A stretch of 64,000 bases of DNA. Origin: Sarcomyxa edulis. Lineage: Eukaryota > Basidiomycota > Agaricomycetes > Agaricales > Mycenaceae. The notes under the pieces were generated by a model that searched no databases, was not told the origin of the DNA, and worked only from the letters and a program-made list of their open reading frames with translations. The translations under genes were made by a program, and so were the position numbers. The stretch spans positions 1,178,001 through 1,242,000 of the forward strand of contig QUOL01000010.1 in the NCBI GenBank assembly GCA_009761415.1. Direction: 5' to 3'. Each line of letters begins with the position of its first letter. Position 1 is the stretch's first letter. Shown piece after piece: positions 39,515 through 52,281 of this stretch.

Positions 39515-39672
39515 AATGAGTATTGAACCTGTCCCCCTCAGACAAAGGGCTTCAGTGCATTGTGTGTGCTGAAACAATAACCAAGTCGGGAATTGAACCA
39601 TCACCCTCATGCAAAGGGATCAGGCTTGCGAGACATTAGTGGACATTAACCAGTCCACCATCTGACGCTTAT
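39515..39672 (-). ncRNA. Pol III-type tandem tRNA-like unit (possible SINE or tRNA pseudogene)
   Basis: Two diverged copies lie head to tail on the minus strand. The first (about 39592-39672) has a box A-like TGGTGGACTGGTTAA, a GGAC/GTCC D-stem, a CCCT/AGGG variable-arm-like hairpin, and a box B GGTTCAATTCCC. The second (about 39530-39592) repeats TTGGTTA, CCCTTTG..GAGGG and GGTTCAATAC. A run of five T follows about 20 nt later, a Pol III stop. The acceptor stem does not close and the anticodon stem is poor, so it is not a working tRNA. The long variable arm suggests a Ser or Leu type ancestor. Confidence 0.4.
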
Positions 39673-39915
39673 TGAGTTTCGTAATGCCAGTAGATATTAT
39701 ACACGATGAGTTCCCTATATCCCACCACGAATTGCAGCTTGCGCGAAGTCCTCACATAGTCTTACTTCTCTTTCGACGAATCATAATAGGCAGTAGACGT
39801 GGTATTCAGGTACTCTACTAGCTAACTTCACTTCTTTCCTTTCGTGCTACTGTGCGCTCTGGATGACAGGTAAGTGTTGTGTCTCAGCTCGATGATTCAA
39901 TCCAACGTACCGAGT

Positions 39916-40449
39916 TCACTGACTGCCATCTTCTGAGTCGCTGGATAAGTCAGGCTCGCCCACGCCCTGCCTCCTGTATCGACGGGGTATCCTGATAGGA
40001 GGGTCGCAAATTCCCTCGGTGTCCACATCGGCATGGAGCTTTCGTATGAGCGAAGCGACACCATGACAGTCGCTATCCTGCGTCCCAGTTGGCCTCAGGA
40101 CGAAGAATTCTCCGGGTGATACGAAGATCGTCTCGTAAATGTCGGCCAGGACCCAATCCCCTTCAGTGACACTATACATCTCGTAGTCATAGAAGGAGAG
40201 ATAAGCTAAGTGCGCCAAGTGCTCGTGAATATGAAGCTCGAGGCCACCACCGCGAATCGGAGCTTTCCATTCCAGTGGATATCTGGGGACCTGAGATAAT
40301 TGTGAGTGACTGAATGTATAGATGAAGTCCATGCTTACATCGGATGGTATGTATATAAATAAAGGGACAGATGGCGCTGTCAGGCATCTAGCACGCAGGC
40401 ATCGAGGATCCCCGCATCCATACACCGATATTACTTGGAGTTCAGCCAT
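39916..40449 (-). CDS. element cargo protein, function unknown (161 aa)
   Basis: Exons 40339-40449 and 39916-40290 with a 48-nt GTAAGC..CTCAG intron. Because the intron length is a multiple of three, an unspliced 177-aa form is also open. The N-terminus has a Cys group (YGCGDPRCLRARC); the middle is a compact alpha/beta-like stretch (GGGLELHIHEHLAHLAYLSF then VTEGDWVLADIYE). The tail is basic then acidic. No family is recognised. A further in-frame ATG at 40608 would add 53 residues with a hydrophobic segment. It is divergent from the coiled-coil cargo gene. Confidence 0.6.
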   Translation of the reverse strand: MAELQVISVYGCGDPRCLRARCLTAPSVPLFIYIPSDVSMDFIYTFSHSQLSQVPRYPLEWKAPIRGGGLELHIHEHLAHLAYLSFYDYEMYSVTEGDWVLADIYETIFVSPGEFFVLRPTGTQDSDCHGVASLIRKLHADVDTEGICDPPIRIPRRYRRQGVGEPDLSSDSEDGSQ

Positions 40450-40916
40450 TTTTTCGTTCGAACAGGCGAGCAACGAAGTGAGGAGGATAAGAAGAGTTTT
40501 CACGGCTGGTGCTGGTTCAATCTTTGGGGGGACAATGTCGGTCAACGCCGTATGGTGAGCATTCACCAGGCTAGGGTGTTTTTCCTTATTGAAATGGTGG
40601 TGCCTCATCTCAGACTACCTAATCTGCGATTAGGGACTAGGCTATACCACGGAACAGTACACGATGGGCGCTGTCATGCCGCAAAAACAATTACCGATGA
40701 GCGGCGGTGCGGTGCGAGAAAATCAAACACAGTTGTCAGCAGTTCTCCTACTCCAGCAATCCTCTCGTCAACGGTTTCTCCAGATCTCCGACTCCAGCAG
40801 TCCCCTCGTCAACGGTCTCCCCAGTATACCACAAGTCCACTTCATTCATTCTCGACGGTCTGCCCTCTCCGAATTTCGCACTCTAACTCCAATCGCGTCA
40901 GGAAATCACCGAAAAA

Positions 40917-43149
40917 ATGGATACTGAACAGTACAGAGGTGAGACGACATAGTCTACTATAGGACGCGTAAGCTGACAGTCTTGCCTCCAGCTCAACGAA
41001 TTCTACTTCGTGCAGAGGTCGAAACCGCACGCAGTGCCCACAAAAACATCGCCGCGCAATGGGCCGGCGATAAACTGGCCGTCAAATCAGTTCAGGACCT
41101 CGCGGAGAAAAAAAAGAAGGGGGGATCGAAAGGTACGATTATGTGCTGTGAAAGATGCTTGACCTGGCTCTGACTTTCGTATATACTTGTAGCTGCCCTC
41201 GACGAAGCGACTTCTGTGGAAGCATCGACTCGAACGTTGTGCGCCAATGCCGCGAAGGCCCTGAAAACCGCGGAAATGGCCCTCTTCATGATCGAGAAAG
41301 AGATTGATGCTGCGACTCAGGCTGGGGAGTACATTCCCAACGAGCAAGAGGCTGCTGCTACTGTCAAACTTCAGAGGCTCCACGCGCACAGAGTCCAGCA
41401 GAACAATGCGAAGAAAGACCAAGAGAGGCTGGACAAGGCGCAGGCAGAGAAAGTTGCGGCAGAGAAGACAGCGATGGAGAAGGAGAAGTTGACGATGGAG
41501 GAGGAAAGGAAGAAGGCCGCTGCAGAGAAGTCGAGAGTGGAGGAGGCGGAGAAGTTGCAATTGGAGGAGGAGACGCGAGACAAGGTCGCTGCAGAACGGT
41601 CTCGATTGGAGGAGGAGGCAAGGAAGAAGGCTGCTGCGGCAGAAGAGGCAGAACGGTCACGATTGGAGGAGGAGGAGGCGAGGAAGATGTCTGGGGCAGA
41701 TGAGGCGGAGAGGTTGAGGTTGGAGGAGGAGACGAGGAAGAACTCTACCGCAGACGAGGCGGAGAGACTGAGGTTGGAGGAGGAGACGAGGAAGAACTCT
41801 ACCGCAGACGAGGCGGAGAGACTGAGGTTGGAGGAGGAGACGAGGAAGAAGTCTGCCGCAGACGAGGGGGAGAGGATGAGGTTGGAGGAAGAGACGAGGA
41901 AGAAGTCTGCCGCAGACGAAGTGGAGAGGCTGAGGTTGGAGGAAGAGGCGAGAGAGCAGGTGGCGAAAGACGAGGCAGAGAGGTTGCGCACGGAGGGAAA
42001 TGATGCACCAGGAGGCCTCGTGACCGGCATTGAGAAGGTTGCGAGGCTTATGCAGGAACTCGAGCAGCGTGAACGAGACCTTGCAGAACACGAGCTTGCG
42101 TTGCAGGCTAGATCTACGAAGGCCACAGGATCACGCAGCGCACGTAGCGCCAGTAAAAAGGCACTTCACAAGGCGGAGGAAAGAGAGCAGATGAAAAAGG
42201 AGAAGGCAGAGGAGAGAGAACGCCTACTTCTCGCGGTCGAGGCTAATCGAGAGAAAAAGCGTAAACGGCCGCAACAGGGTACCAGCGGCGACGCAACTGA
42301 CGTCGTGGATGGTGAACACGAGCCTGAAGGACAGCGTCAGCCGAAGAAGGCGAAGGATTGTACGTACCATACACTCATTTCTGTTGAGATCGCTTTTGGC
42401 TCACGACAGTCTCTGTAGTGCCTATCAAGGAATTGTATCTGGCAATGTCCGAAGAGGAACAGAAGGCGTTGAGAGGTGAGTCTCTACCGTTCAAGTTCCG
42501 ATAACATAGTCGCTGACTTGTTGCAGCGGAAGGGCGAAGGCATCTACTGAAGTTCGTCAAAGATCCTGATGAATATTCTGTGCCGTTCAAGTTTCGTCGC
42601 CTCATTCGAGAGGTCCAGGATTTCCTTCCCGAGGCTTCGCGATTATGTCGGGAACTAGCACTACACTGCCTCGAAACAAGGGCGGGAAACTTCATCTGTC
42701 CTTACCATTCGGAAAAGGACAAGACGGGCGCAATCTTCGATGGCGCACCAGATTGCAAGTACGAAGTCACAGGCGTTCCGCACCAGCGTAATGTGAAGGG
42801 GCCGGAAGATGAAGAAGTTCCTGAACGTCACGACGGGTATCTCCATTGCGGCTGCCCCGAGGACGATGTGCTGATGGATTTCCAGTGGTGGAAGGGTAGT
42901 GCAGTAAGGTCGCCTGTGACCAACAAGCTGGAGGGCCTCAGGGATCAGCGTTTGGATCCTCGAATGCGCATGTTCATGTACGAAAACTGGTGCGGCAGCA
43001 CCTGCCAAACTGTACATGACATGTTCCGGGGAGTGCACCCCAAAGAAACTCACAAAATAGATGCTTACAGGGCGAGGATCAAGGCTATCCAAGCGGAGCT
43101 TGACATCGCTGTGGAGGAGGAGAAGGCTCGGAGGAAGAAAAAGAATTAG
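40917..43149 (+). CDS. element cargo coiled-coil protein with C-terminal Cys/His region
   Basis: Exons 40917-40938, 40992-41132, 41193-42359, 42410-42475 and 42527-43149 encode 672 aa. Residues about 115-330 are a highly charged coiled coil made of repeats near 18 residues long (core DEAERLRLEEETRK). A Lys-rich basic stretch with likely nuclear-localisation sites follows (EKKRKRPQ). The last 200 residues form a distinct domain with Cys/His pairs (FICPYHSEKD, LHCGCPEDD, NWCGSTCQTVHDMF) that may bind metal. I do not recognise this domain. The architecture suggests a DNA- or scaffold-binding partner of the transposon, which is only inference. Confidence 0.78.
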
Positions 43150-43379
43150 TCTCGTTACTTGTAATTTTTCACTGAGGTGCTAATTGAAGTTATTTGTCGG
43201 CCTTTTCATGATTGAGTTGAACACGGAGTAGTAACTCAGTAAAGGTATCTTCGCTGCTCAAAACACGATCAGGATGAACAAGTAATTGCATTGAATACTA
43301 CTTTATCTAAGGAGGACGGCGAGGATACCGGGGACCTGTGCAGACTACAGGAACAGGGATCGGGAAAGGGGTGGGGTTC

Positions 43380-43689
43380 GTGAATGCGTGTAAATCCATC
43401 GGCAGGCCGTACGCGCCATGGCGATAGGTGGGTGGGTCCCGGGAGCCGCGCGGAGGAGCTATGTGAATGTCGCGCGGATACGGCAGACCCTGGAGAGACA
43501 TGGCCTAAGCTTGAAATCGTAGCTCACAGTCTCACCGAATGCGTGTAAGTCCGTCGGCAGGCCGTACGCGCCAGGGCTGTGGGTGGGCGGGTCCCGGGAA
43601 CCGCGCGGAGGAGCTATGTGAATGTCGCGCGGACATGGCAGACCCTGGAGAGACATGGCCTGGCGTGAACTCGTAGTTCACAACTGTAG
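43380..43689 (-). repeat. 155-bp tandem duplication
   Basis: Two copies with 155-bp spacing share the sequences GGCAGGCCGTACGCGCCA and GACCCTGGAGAGACATGGCCT. They lie at the inner edge of the right-hand repeat zone. The frames over them (64 and 65 codons) are duplicates of each other and are not called genes. Confidence 0.75.
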
Positions 43690-45251
43690 AATAATGGGTA
43701 AGTATGTCGATGGTGTACATATATCCATGGAACACGACAGAGCTAACATACCAATGCAAATGTTAAGGAAGGGCTGACTGACTGTGGAGGACAGTGATGT
43801 CAAGTCGGAGCATTATGGGAGACAGTTGGACTTTGGTCGACGCAAGGCGCGTGGGGTACTGGGCTGTTCATTCAGTACTTCTGGCATTGTTTGGGGACGA
43901 TGTCGGCGGTATATGGGGTGTCTCAGAGTTCGGTCCACGCGCAGTGCTTTTTATTTTGACGATAAATAGGTGGATGGACGTCGGAGACCATGACCGATGG
44001 TCGGTAGGTGCAGCAGACCGTACGCGGCTATACTGAATCTCTAAGAACGCGCAATAGTTCGCATGGACGGTGCATTCTCTTACCGGCGGCTCTACGCAAC
44101 TACGGGTGGATAGCGTCTTGCGTATACGTGACGATGAACTACTACTTCAGAATAGAGTGAGGGCGGGCCACATTTGTGAATTCTTGACGACTGTCAGAAT
44201 GTCAGCGTTCCATGTAGAACAAGGAGATGCGAGCATGGGACAGCGCTATAATCGGTGTGATCCTCTAGAGTTTCTGAGAGGAACTTGAGGGGGGCTGCGT
44301 GTGCGGGGTCTGTATAGCTGAAAGGCCCACAGACCTGGCAGTAAGATAGCTTATGGTTGGCTGGTAGGTTCGAAAAGCGGTCGACGGGTTCACATGACTA
44401 ATAAGGTGTTAGTGGGCTCCATATAGCATGGCGAAATGATAGCTTACAGGGATTAACGCGGGGTAGGCGCATCGAGCTGTGGCATATACGCGGTGGGTGG
44501 GGCAGACCGTACGAGGCCTGTTCATGGATTTCCGGAGACTGTCGGGGCTGGGAGCGCTGAGTATACCGTGCAGAGACAAATCTATACCTGTATATTTCTT
44601 AGGCGCGCTAGCAGTGGCCACTAGGAACTGTGAGATTCATGAAAAATGCACGGTGCAGGTATGGGCAACCATGTGGCGTGGCTGGCAGTGCCGGCCAAAC
44701 AGGTTCGGCGGCTCTATATACCTAGCACAGTGTCGGTGGGATACGTAGACCATTGGATAATACGCTCTGAGAGGAAAGGACGCGGGAATTACGCCATAGG
44801 TGCAGGGGACCGTACACGTCCTATTCGGGGATTTTGTAAGACTGTCAGGGAGTGAGCGTGCTGTACATACCATGGAGACACGAATATTTACCTGGAGATT
44901 CCCTGGGTACGCTGAAACGGCCGCTGAAACTGTCGAGTTCATGGAAAAATAAGGGGGCGAGCGCCAGCATCCGTGGAGTATGGCGGGCCGTGGCAAGGAA
45001 CCGTCCCCGCTACCTTCTAGGGTTCTATATACCTAGTACAATGTCGGTGGGATACGTAGGCCATTGGGAAATACAAGAAACGACGCGGAAGATGCGCCAT
45101 AGGTGCGGGGGACCGTACACGCCCCATTCGGGGATTTTGTAAGACTGTCAGGGAGTGAGCGTGCTGTACATACCATGGAGACACGAATATTTACCTGAAA
45201 ATTCCCTGGGTACGCTGAGGCGACCGCTGGAACTGTCGAGTTCATGGAAAA
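43690..45251 (-). repeat. right subterminal repeat zone
   Basis: From about 44470 to 45251, diverged copies of the same roughly 311-bp unit as at the left end occur in inverted orientation, each with TACATACCATGGAGA and CAGGGAGTGAGCG motifs. Copy order and content differ from the left side. 43690-44470 holds no supportable gene and may be older, further decayed units. Confidence 0.75.
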
Positions 45252-46778
45252 ATATGGCGGGCAGTGGCATCGAACCGCCCCCGCTACCTTCTAGGGTTCT
45301 ATATACCTAGTACGATGTCCGTGGGATACGTAGACCATCGGGTAATACGCTCTTACAGGAAAAGGCGCGGGGAATACGCTGTAGGTGCAGGGGACCGCGC
45401 GCGCTCTATTCGGGGATCTTGTAAGACTGTCAGGGAGTGAGCGTGCTGTACATACCATGGAGATACGAATATTTACCTGAAAATTCCCTGGGTACGCTGA
45501 GACGACCGCTGGAACTGTCGAGTTCATGGAAATATATGGGGGCGAGCGCCGGCAGCCATGGAATATGACGGGCAGTGGCATCGAACCTCCCCCGCTACTT
45601 TCTAGGGTTCTATATACCTAGTACGATGTCCGTGGGATACGTAGACCGTTGGATAATACGCTCTGAGAGGAAAGGACGCGGGAATTACGCCATAGGTGCA
45701 GGGGACCGTACACGCCCTATTCGGGGATTTTGTAAGACTGTCAGGGAGTGAGCGTGCTGTACATACCATGGAGATACGAATATTTACCTGAAAATTCCCT
45801 GGGTACGCTGAGGCGACCGCTAGAACTGTCGAGTTCATGGAAAAATATGGCGGGCAGTGGCATAGAACCGCCCCCACCACATTCGGCGGCTCTATATACC
45901 TAGCACAGTGTCGGTGGGATACGTAGACCATCGGGTAATACGCTCTTACAGGAAAAGCCGCGGGGAATACGCTGTAGGTGCAGGGGACCGCGCGCGCCCT
46001 ATCCATGGATTCTATAGGACCGTCAGGGAGTGAGCGCGCTGTACATACCATGGAGACAGCAATATTTACCTGGAGATTTCCTGGATGCGCTGAGACAACC
46101 GCCGGGAAGTACAGGATTTGCAAAAATTCTCGCAGGAACGTATATGGTGTGGCCGATGATGCTGGTGAACTGTCCAGGCTACGTTCGACGGGTCTATACA
46201 ACCAGTATGGGGCCAGTGGGCTACGTACACCATTGCAAATTAGATCCATACAGAAAGAGGCGCTGGGTAGATGACCACGATGCGTGCACACCGCCAGGAT
46301 ACGGCGGCGTACCACAGATACCCACAGAGGCCGTGATAGACGTGCAGAACCGCCTGTAATCAACTTGACGGTATGCTAGAGCCAGCAGGACGACAATACC
46401 CCTTCAAAATCGGACATCCGCTGTCCAGTGGATGTACGAGACTGTAGGTAAAACAAATGGTACCAAGTGCGCTACGATACACGAGAATTTCAGCCCTTAA
46501 AACATACCAATAGGTACTCACCACCGCCCGGAATCTCGCAAATTCCCACCATGGTACTAGGCAACTGTAGACATATGATGTCGGCTTGAGATTGCCCACA
46601 TCATGGAGCATGCTTATAATGGAAGGATTTACGACTATACAAAGTGAAAGGTATTGATATTCTGTGAAGGAGGTAAGGCCAGAACGTCGATAGTTGGCGT
46701 TGCAGCGGGCTGCACACAGGAACCTCTGTTTGTTGTGTGCGTGTTTGGCGCAAAGCCGTGTTCACCTGTAACCACATG
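45252..46778 (-). repeat. right terminal inverted repeat (1.53 kb)
   Basis: Reverse complement of 27717-29243, outer edge at 46778. It ends 133 bp past the DDX41 stop codon. A 253-codon frame at 45602-46363 mirrors the left copy with two residue changes and is treated as repeat DNA. Confidence 0.9.
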
Positions 46779-46910
46779 ACATTAACCACCTAAGCCCCTG
46801 AGATGAGTGGAGTAAACTTGTGATGATCGAAGTTCGAGAACTCAAAAGCGCCGAAAATACAAAATGGATTGAAAAAAAATCGATATACAGATAACAGTAG
46901 ATATACAGTC

Positions 46911-49234
<2,324 letters not shown>

Positions 49235-49411
49235 GAGGGTGTAAAGGCCTAGTCCTTATTGCGCCGAGGTGCCGCGTCTAATTCATGAATTCCCGTTTCT
49301 GACAGTAACAATTCCCGTTTTTTTGGTAGAATTCCCGTTCATCGATGGATGGCCAGGTCAACTAGAAATCCTATATAATCCGAGTATTCTCCTCTTTATT
49401 CTTCACCCACA
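49235..49411. promoter_or_regulatory. shared divergent promoter DDX41 / GALT
   Basis: 177 bp separate the two start codons. Three partial repeats of an ATTCCCGTTT-like motif occur near 49287-49343. They could be binding sites, but nothing firm is recognised. Confidence 0.4.
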
Positions 49412-50807
49412 ATGTCGCAATTTGACCCAACTTCCCACCCACACCGCAGATGTTCGTTTTCCCTCTGTTAATGGATGTCCTGTACTCATTTTAGCGTCTA
49501 GATAATCCCCTTACTCACGAGCATGTACTCGTATCTCCCCATCGGACTAAACGTCCCTGGAAAGGTCAAACGGAACCACCTCAGCCATCGAACCTCTTGG
49601 CTTATGACCCAGCATGCTACCTCTGTCCTGGTAACACTCGCGCAGGGGGTCAGATCAACGAGCACTATGAACACACCTTTGTGTTTGAGAACGATTTCGC
49701 TGCAGTACTACCTCCCCCCATGCCCACAGCCCCTATTCCTACACATCCTTTATTGACCACCGAACCGATCGAGGGTGGATGCGATGTTATCATCTTCCAT
49801 CCCAGGCACGATCTCACTCTTGCCAGACTTAACAAGATTGATATCGAGAAGATCATTGAAGCTTGGATAGGCGTATACCTCAAGAGAGGCTCCGAAGAGG
49901 GCATCAGATACGTTCAGATCTTCGAGGTAGCTATCGTCTCAAGTCTTGCTATTACCATGATTGACCGGACTTGTAGAACAAAGGCGCTATGATGGGTTGC
50001 TCGAACCCTCATCCTCACGGGCAGGTGTGGTCTCTCTCTGCCGTGCCGAGTCTCCCTGCGACAGAACTTGGTTCTTTGCGAGAGTATTCCTTGTCTGGTA
50101 CTGTCGCCAAGTCCGATGCCCCTAAAGGGCCGAAAGGTACGTCATTATATTAGTTTCCTTAATCACGCGCCGTCTCTCATTTCGCTCAAGGACGTCCGTG
50201 TCTCCTTTGCGAGTACGCGCATGTAGAAGTAAACACACCACTCTCTGAGGGACGCGTCGTTATCAAGAACGAACATTGGGTAGCCCTCGTTCCCTGGTGG
50301 GCTATCTGGCCGTTTGAGATCTTACGTGAATACCTCCCTTTCTCATTCCTATCCTCAATCGATCTCATCTCATCATTCGTCCAGTTCTACCCTACAAACG
50401 CCATATCCCATCGATCAAAGACTTGACCTCTGAGGAGAAATCCGCATTCGCTGATATGCTGTCAAGGGTAACGAAGAGATATGATAATCTGTTCGAGTGC
50501 TCTTTCGCCTACTCTATGGGTATGCATCAGAGGCCCGTTCCTGTCGCCGGGTCCTCTGATGATGACGAGGACAATTTGGCCCATTTGCATCTGCATTTCG
50601 CGCCCCCGTTGTTGAGGAGTGCGAGCGTCAGGAAGTTCCTCGTTGGGTGCGTGCATCTTTCGACCTGTCGACTGTAACTTTTTTGATTCTTTGGTATATA
50701 GGTTTGAACTTATGGCCGAACCTCAGCGAGACCTGACCCCCGAGCAAGCTGCGGCAAGGCTTAGAGACTGTTCTGAGGATCATTATCTCGACCGTGCGCA
50801 GAATTAG
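49412..50807 (+). CDS. GAL7: galactose-1-phosphate uridylyltransferase
   Basis: Exons 49412-49451, 49502-49926, 49977-50136, 50191-50325, 50385-50646 and 50702-50807 encode 375 aa. The N-terminus has HPHRRYNPL and the zinc-binding CYLCPGN. The active-site HPHGQ is at 167-171 with nucleophile His169, followed by RPCLLCEYA and, near the C-terminus, HLHLHFAPPLLR. This is the complete Leloir-pathway enzyme that exchanges UMP between UDP-glucose and galactose-1-phosphate in the cytosol. No GAL1 or GAL10 homolog is adjacent, so the locus is not a galactose cluster within this window. Confidence 0.95.
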
Positions 50808-51069
50808 AAAGAACGTGTATGAATCATGAAGTCAAATATCGCTATCGCTATCGCTATTACTATCCGTATGTATGACTCGGTAACTATGCAAAGAGCTATA
50901 GAGGAGGTGATGGATGTATTATAATTATCCTCCAGTCTCCTTTGGCTTCCGCAAATAGACTTGGTTGCATGGAGAAACAGCTTCTGCTCGCTCGATGGGA
51001 TCCAGATTCTAGATATTTGGGATTCTGAGGTATTGGTATACTTGTACAATGCAGATGCAAATGATGGGT

Positions 51070-52063
51070 TTAGGCCGCTGCAGTAGCAGCAGGGGTGACA
51101 GTACGGTACTCCCCCGCAAATACTTTCTTGACCGCCTCACTGGCGTTCTTGTGAACCTCTTCAACCGAAGCGCTGCTGTCGACCTAGACATGCACCAATT
51201 AGACAGGTACAGGAAATCTAGTCAAGACTTACCTCTGCCACTTTGCCTAGCTTCGAATAGTATTCAATGACCGGCATGGTCTGCTCCTTGTAAGTATCTC
51301 GAGAGACATTAGCATTGCCATCCTGTGATGGAGGAGCTGGTGGACTTACTGAACCGTTTCTTGATGCTCTCGACGTTGTCGTCTTCACGGCCACTGGTCT
51401 TGGCTCTCTCGAGAAGGCGAGCCAACATCACTTCCTCGGTGGTCGAAAAATACAACACGATCGACGAAAGACAGACCTGGAAACGCCTAAGTAAGACCGT
51501 ATTGATTGGATCGTTAAAACATACCTCTTCATCGAACTTGACAGCTTGATCCATCTTGCGAGGGAAGCCATCAACCAGGAAGCGGCCGTGGCCGTTAGCC
51601 CAACCCTCTCCGGTTCTTCCCTCCTTCAGCGCAGCAGCCATTGCGTTCTCCAAGAGCTTGACAGTGACCTCCATTGGCACGATTGTACCCTCCTTGATAC
51701 AAGTTTGAATGAGTTGTCCATAAATGGAACCCGAACGCTGTTGTTCAGCGCGGAGGAGATCGCCAGCTGGACGTAGTTGAGTACCAACAGATGACGCGCG
51801 TCTTTCTGGCAAACATACCGGACAAGTGGCAGAATCCAAAGTCCTCGACAAGTCGACCGCATTGTGTGCCCTTTCCTGAGTGCGTTGTCGTGAGTCCGAG
51901 TGCGTCAATCGTGCGAATAGTGCTTACCTGCACCGGGACCACCTAAAACAAATATGACTACGACCTTGGTACTATCGAAAACAGGCTTCGAGGTGTCATG
52001 GCTGTGATGATGATGGTGGGGAATATGGAGAGCATCTGCGATCTTGTCGATGATAGCTGGCAT
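51070..52063 (-). CDS. URA6: UMP-CMP kinase (adenylate kinase family)
   Basis: Exons 51928-52063, 51819-51875, 51525-51766, 51350-51476, 51233-51297 and 51070-51183 encode 246 aa. The P-loop GGPGAGKGT is at residues 41-49. AGDLLRAEQQ, FLVDGFPRKMDQ and REDDNVESIKKRF (LID region) follow, as in eukaryotic UMP/CMP kinases. An N-terminal extension of about 35 residues includes five consecutive His. It phosphorylates UMP and CMP for nucleotide synthesis. A small open frame ends 6 bp upstream of the start on the same strand. Confidence 0.93.
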
Positions 52064-52068
52064 ATCTG

Positions 52069-52248
52069 TCAGTTCTTCGAATTGGTTGTTGGACGCGGTG
52101 TTGGGGTGAGTGGATGGTCGAGTTGACGTGGTTGAAGAGAAGCTGGATTTGTAGTTTCACGATGTTTTACCAAAACGAAAAAAGAGGCAAAAGAAGCTAC
52201 AGAAAGAGCAACGAAAAACCAAGGATTTGGAGGTTTTGGTGTTGACAT
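52069..52248 (-). CDS. small single-pass membrane protein or upstream ORF
   Basis: A 59-aa frame with one hydrophobic segment (WFFVALSVASFASFFVLV) after a short Pro-rich start, then a polar Pro/Thr tail. It ends 6 bp before the UMP-CMP kinase ATG on the same strand, and its start is 34 bp from the divergent WD40 gene. It could be an upstream ORF in the kinase transcript, or an independent small mitochondrial or ER protein. No family is recognised. Confidence 0.4.
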   Translation of the reverse strand: MSTPKPPNPWFFVALSVASFASFFVLVKHRETTNPASLQPRQLDHPLTPTPRPTTNSKN

Positions 52249-52281
52249 GAAACTGTAATTCGAAGATACGCGACTTCGATC

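Larger units (their letters stand above)
27717..46778. mobile_element. 19-kb KDZ transposon carrying a TET/JBP dioxygenase and cargo genes
   Basis: The two ends are inverted copies (see the TIR entries), pairing with a constant coordinate sum of 74,495 and no indel over about 1.5 kb. Between them lie a KDZ transposase, a TET/JBP-type dioxygenase, four other intact genes, a nested inverted-repeat element and a tRNA-like unit. The flanks are unrelated housekeeping genes. The terminal sequence begins CATGTGGTTACAGG on both sides. Only a 2-bp AC is shared directly at the junctions, so no convincing target-site duplication is visible. Association of TET/JBP genes with KDZ transposons is established for basidiomycetes; the boundaries and cargo list here are read from the sequence. 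Confidence 0.88.

Noticed and set aside
39592..39672. functional tRNA gene
   Set aside because: Acceptor and anticodon stems do not pair; only the promoter boxes and variable arm look tRNA-like.
41371..42126. 251-codon antisense frame over the coiled-coil cargo gene
   Set aside because: It is the reverse of a GAGGAG-rich repeat, giving Ser/Leu low complexity. The sense frame has introns and a long continuation.
27711..46786. target-site duplication of the large element
   Set aside because: The flanks share only AC at the junction, too short to count as evidence.
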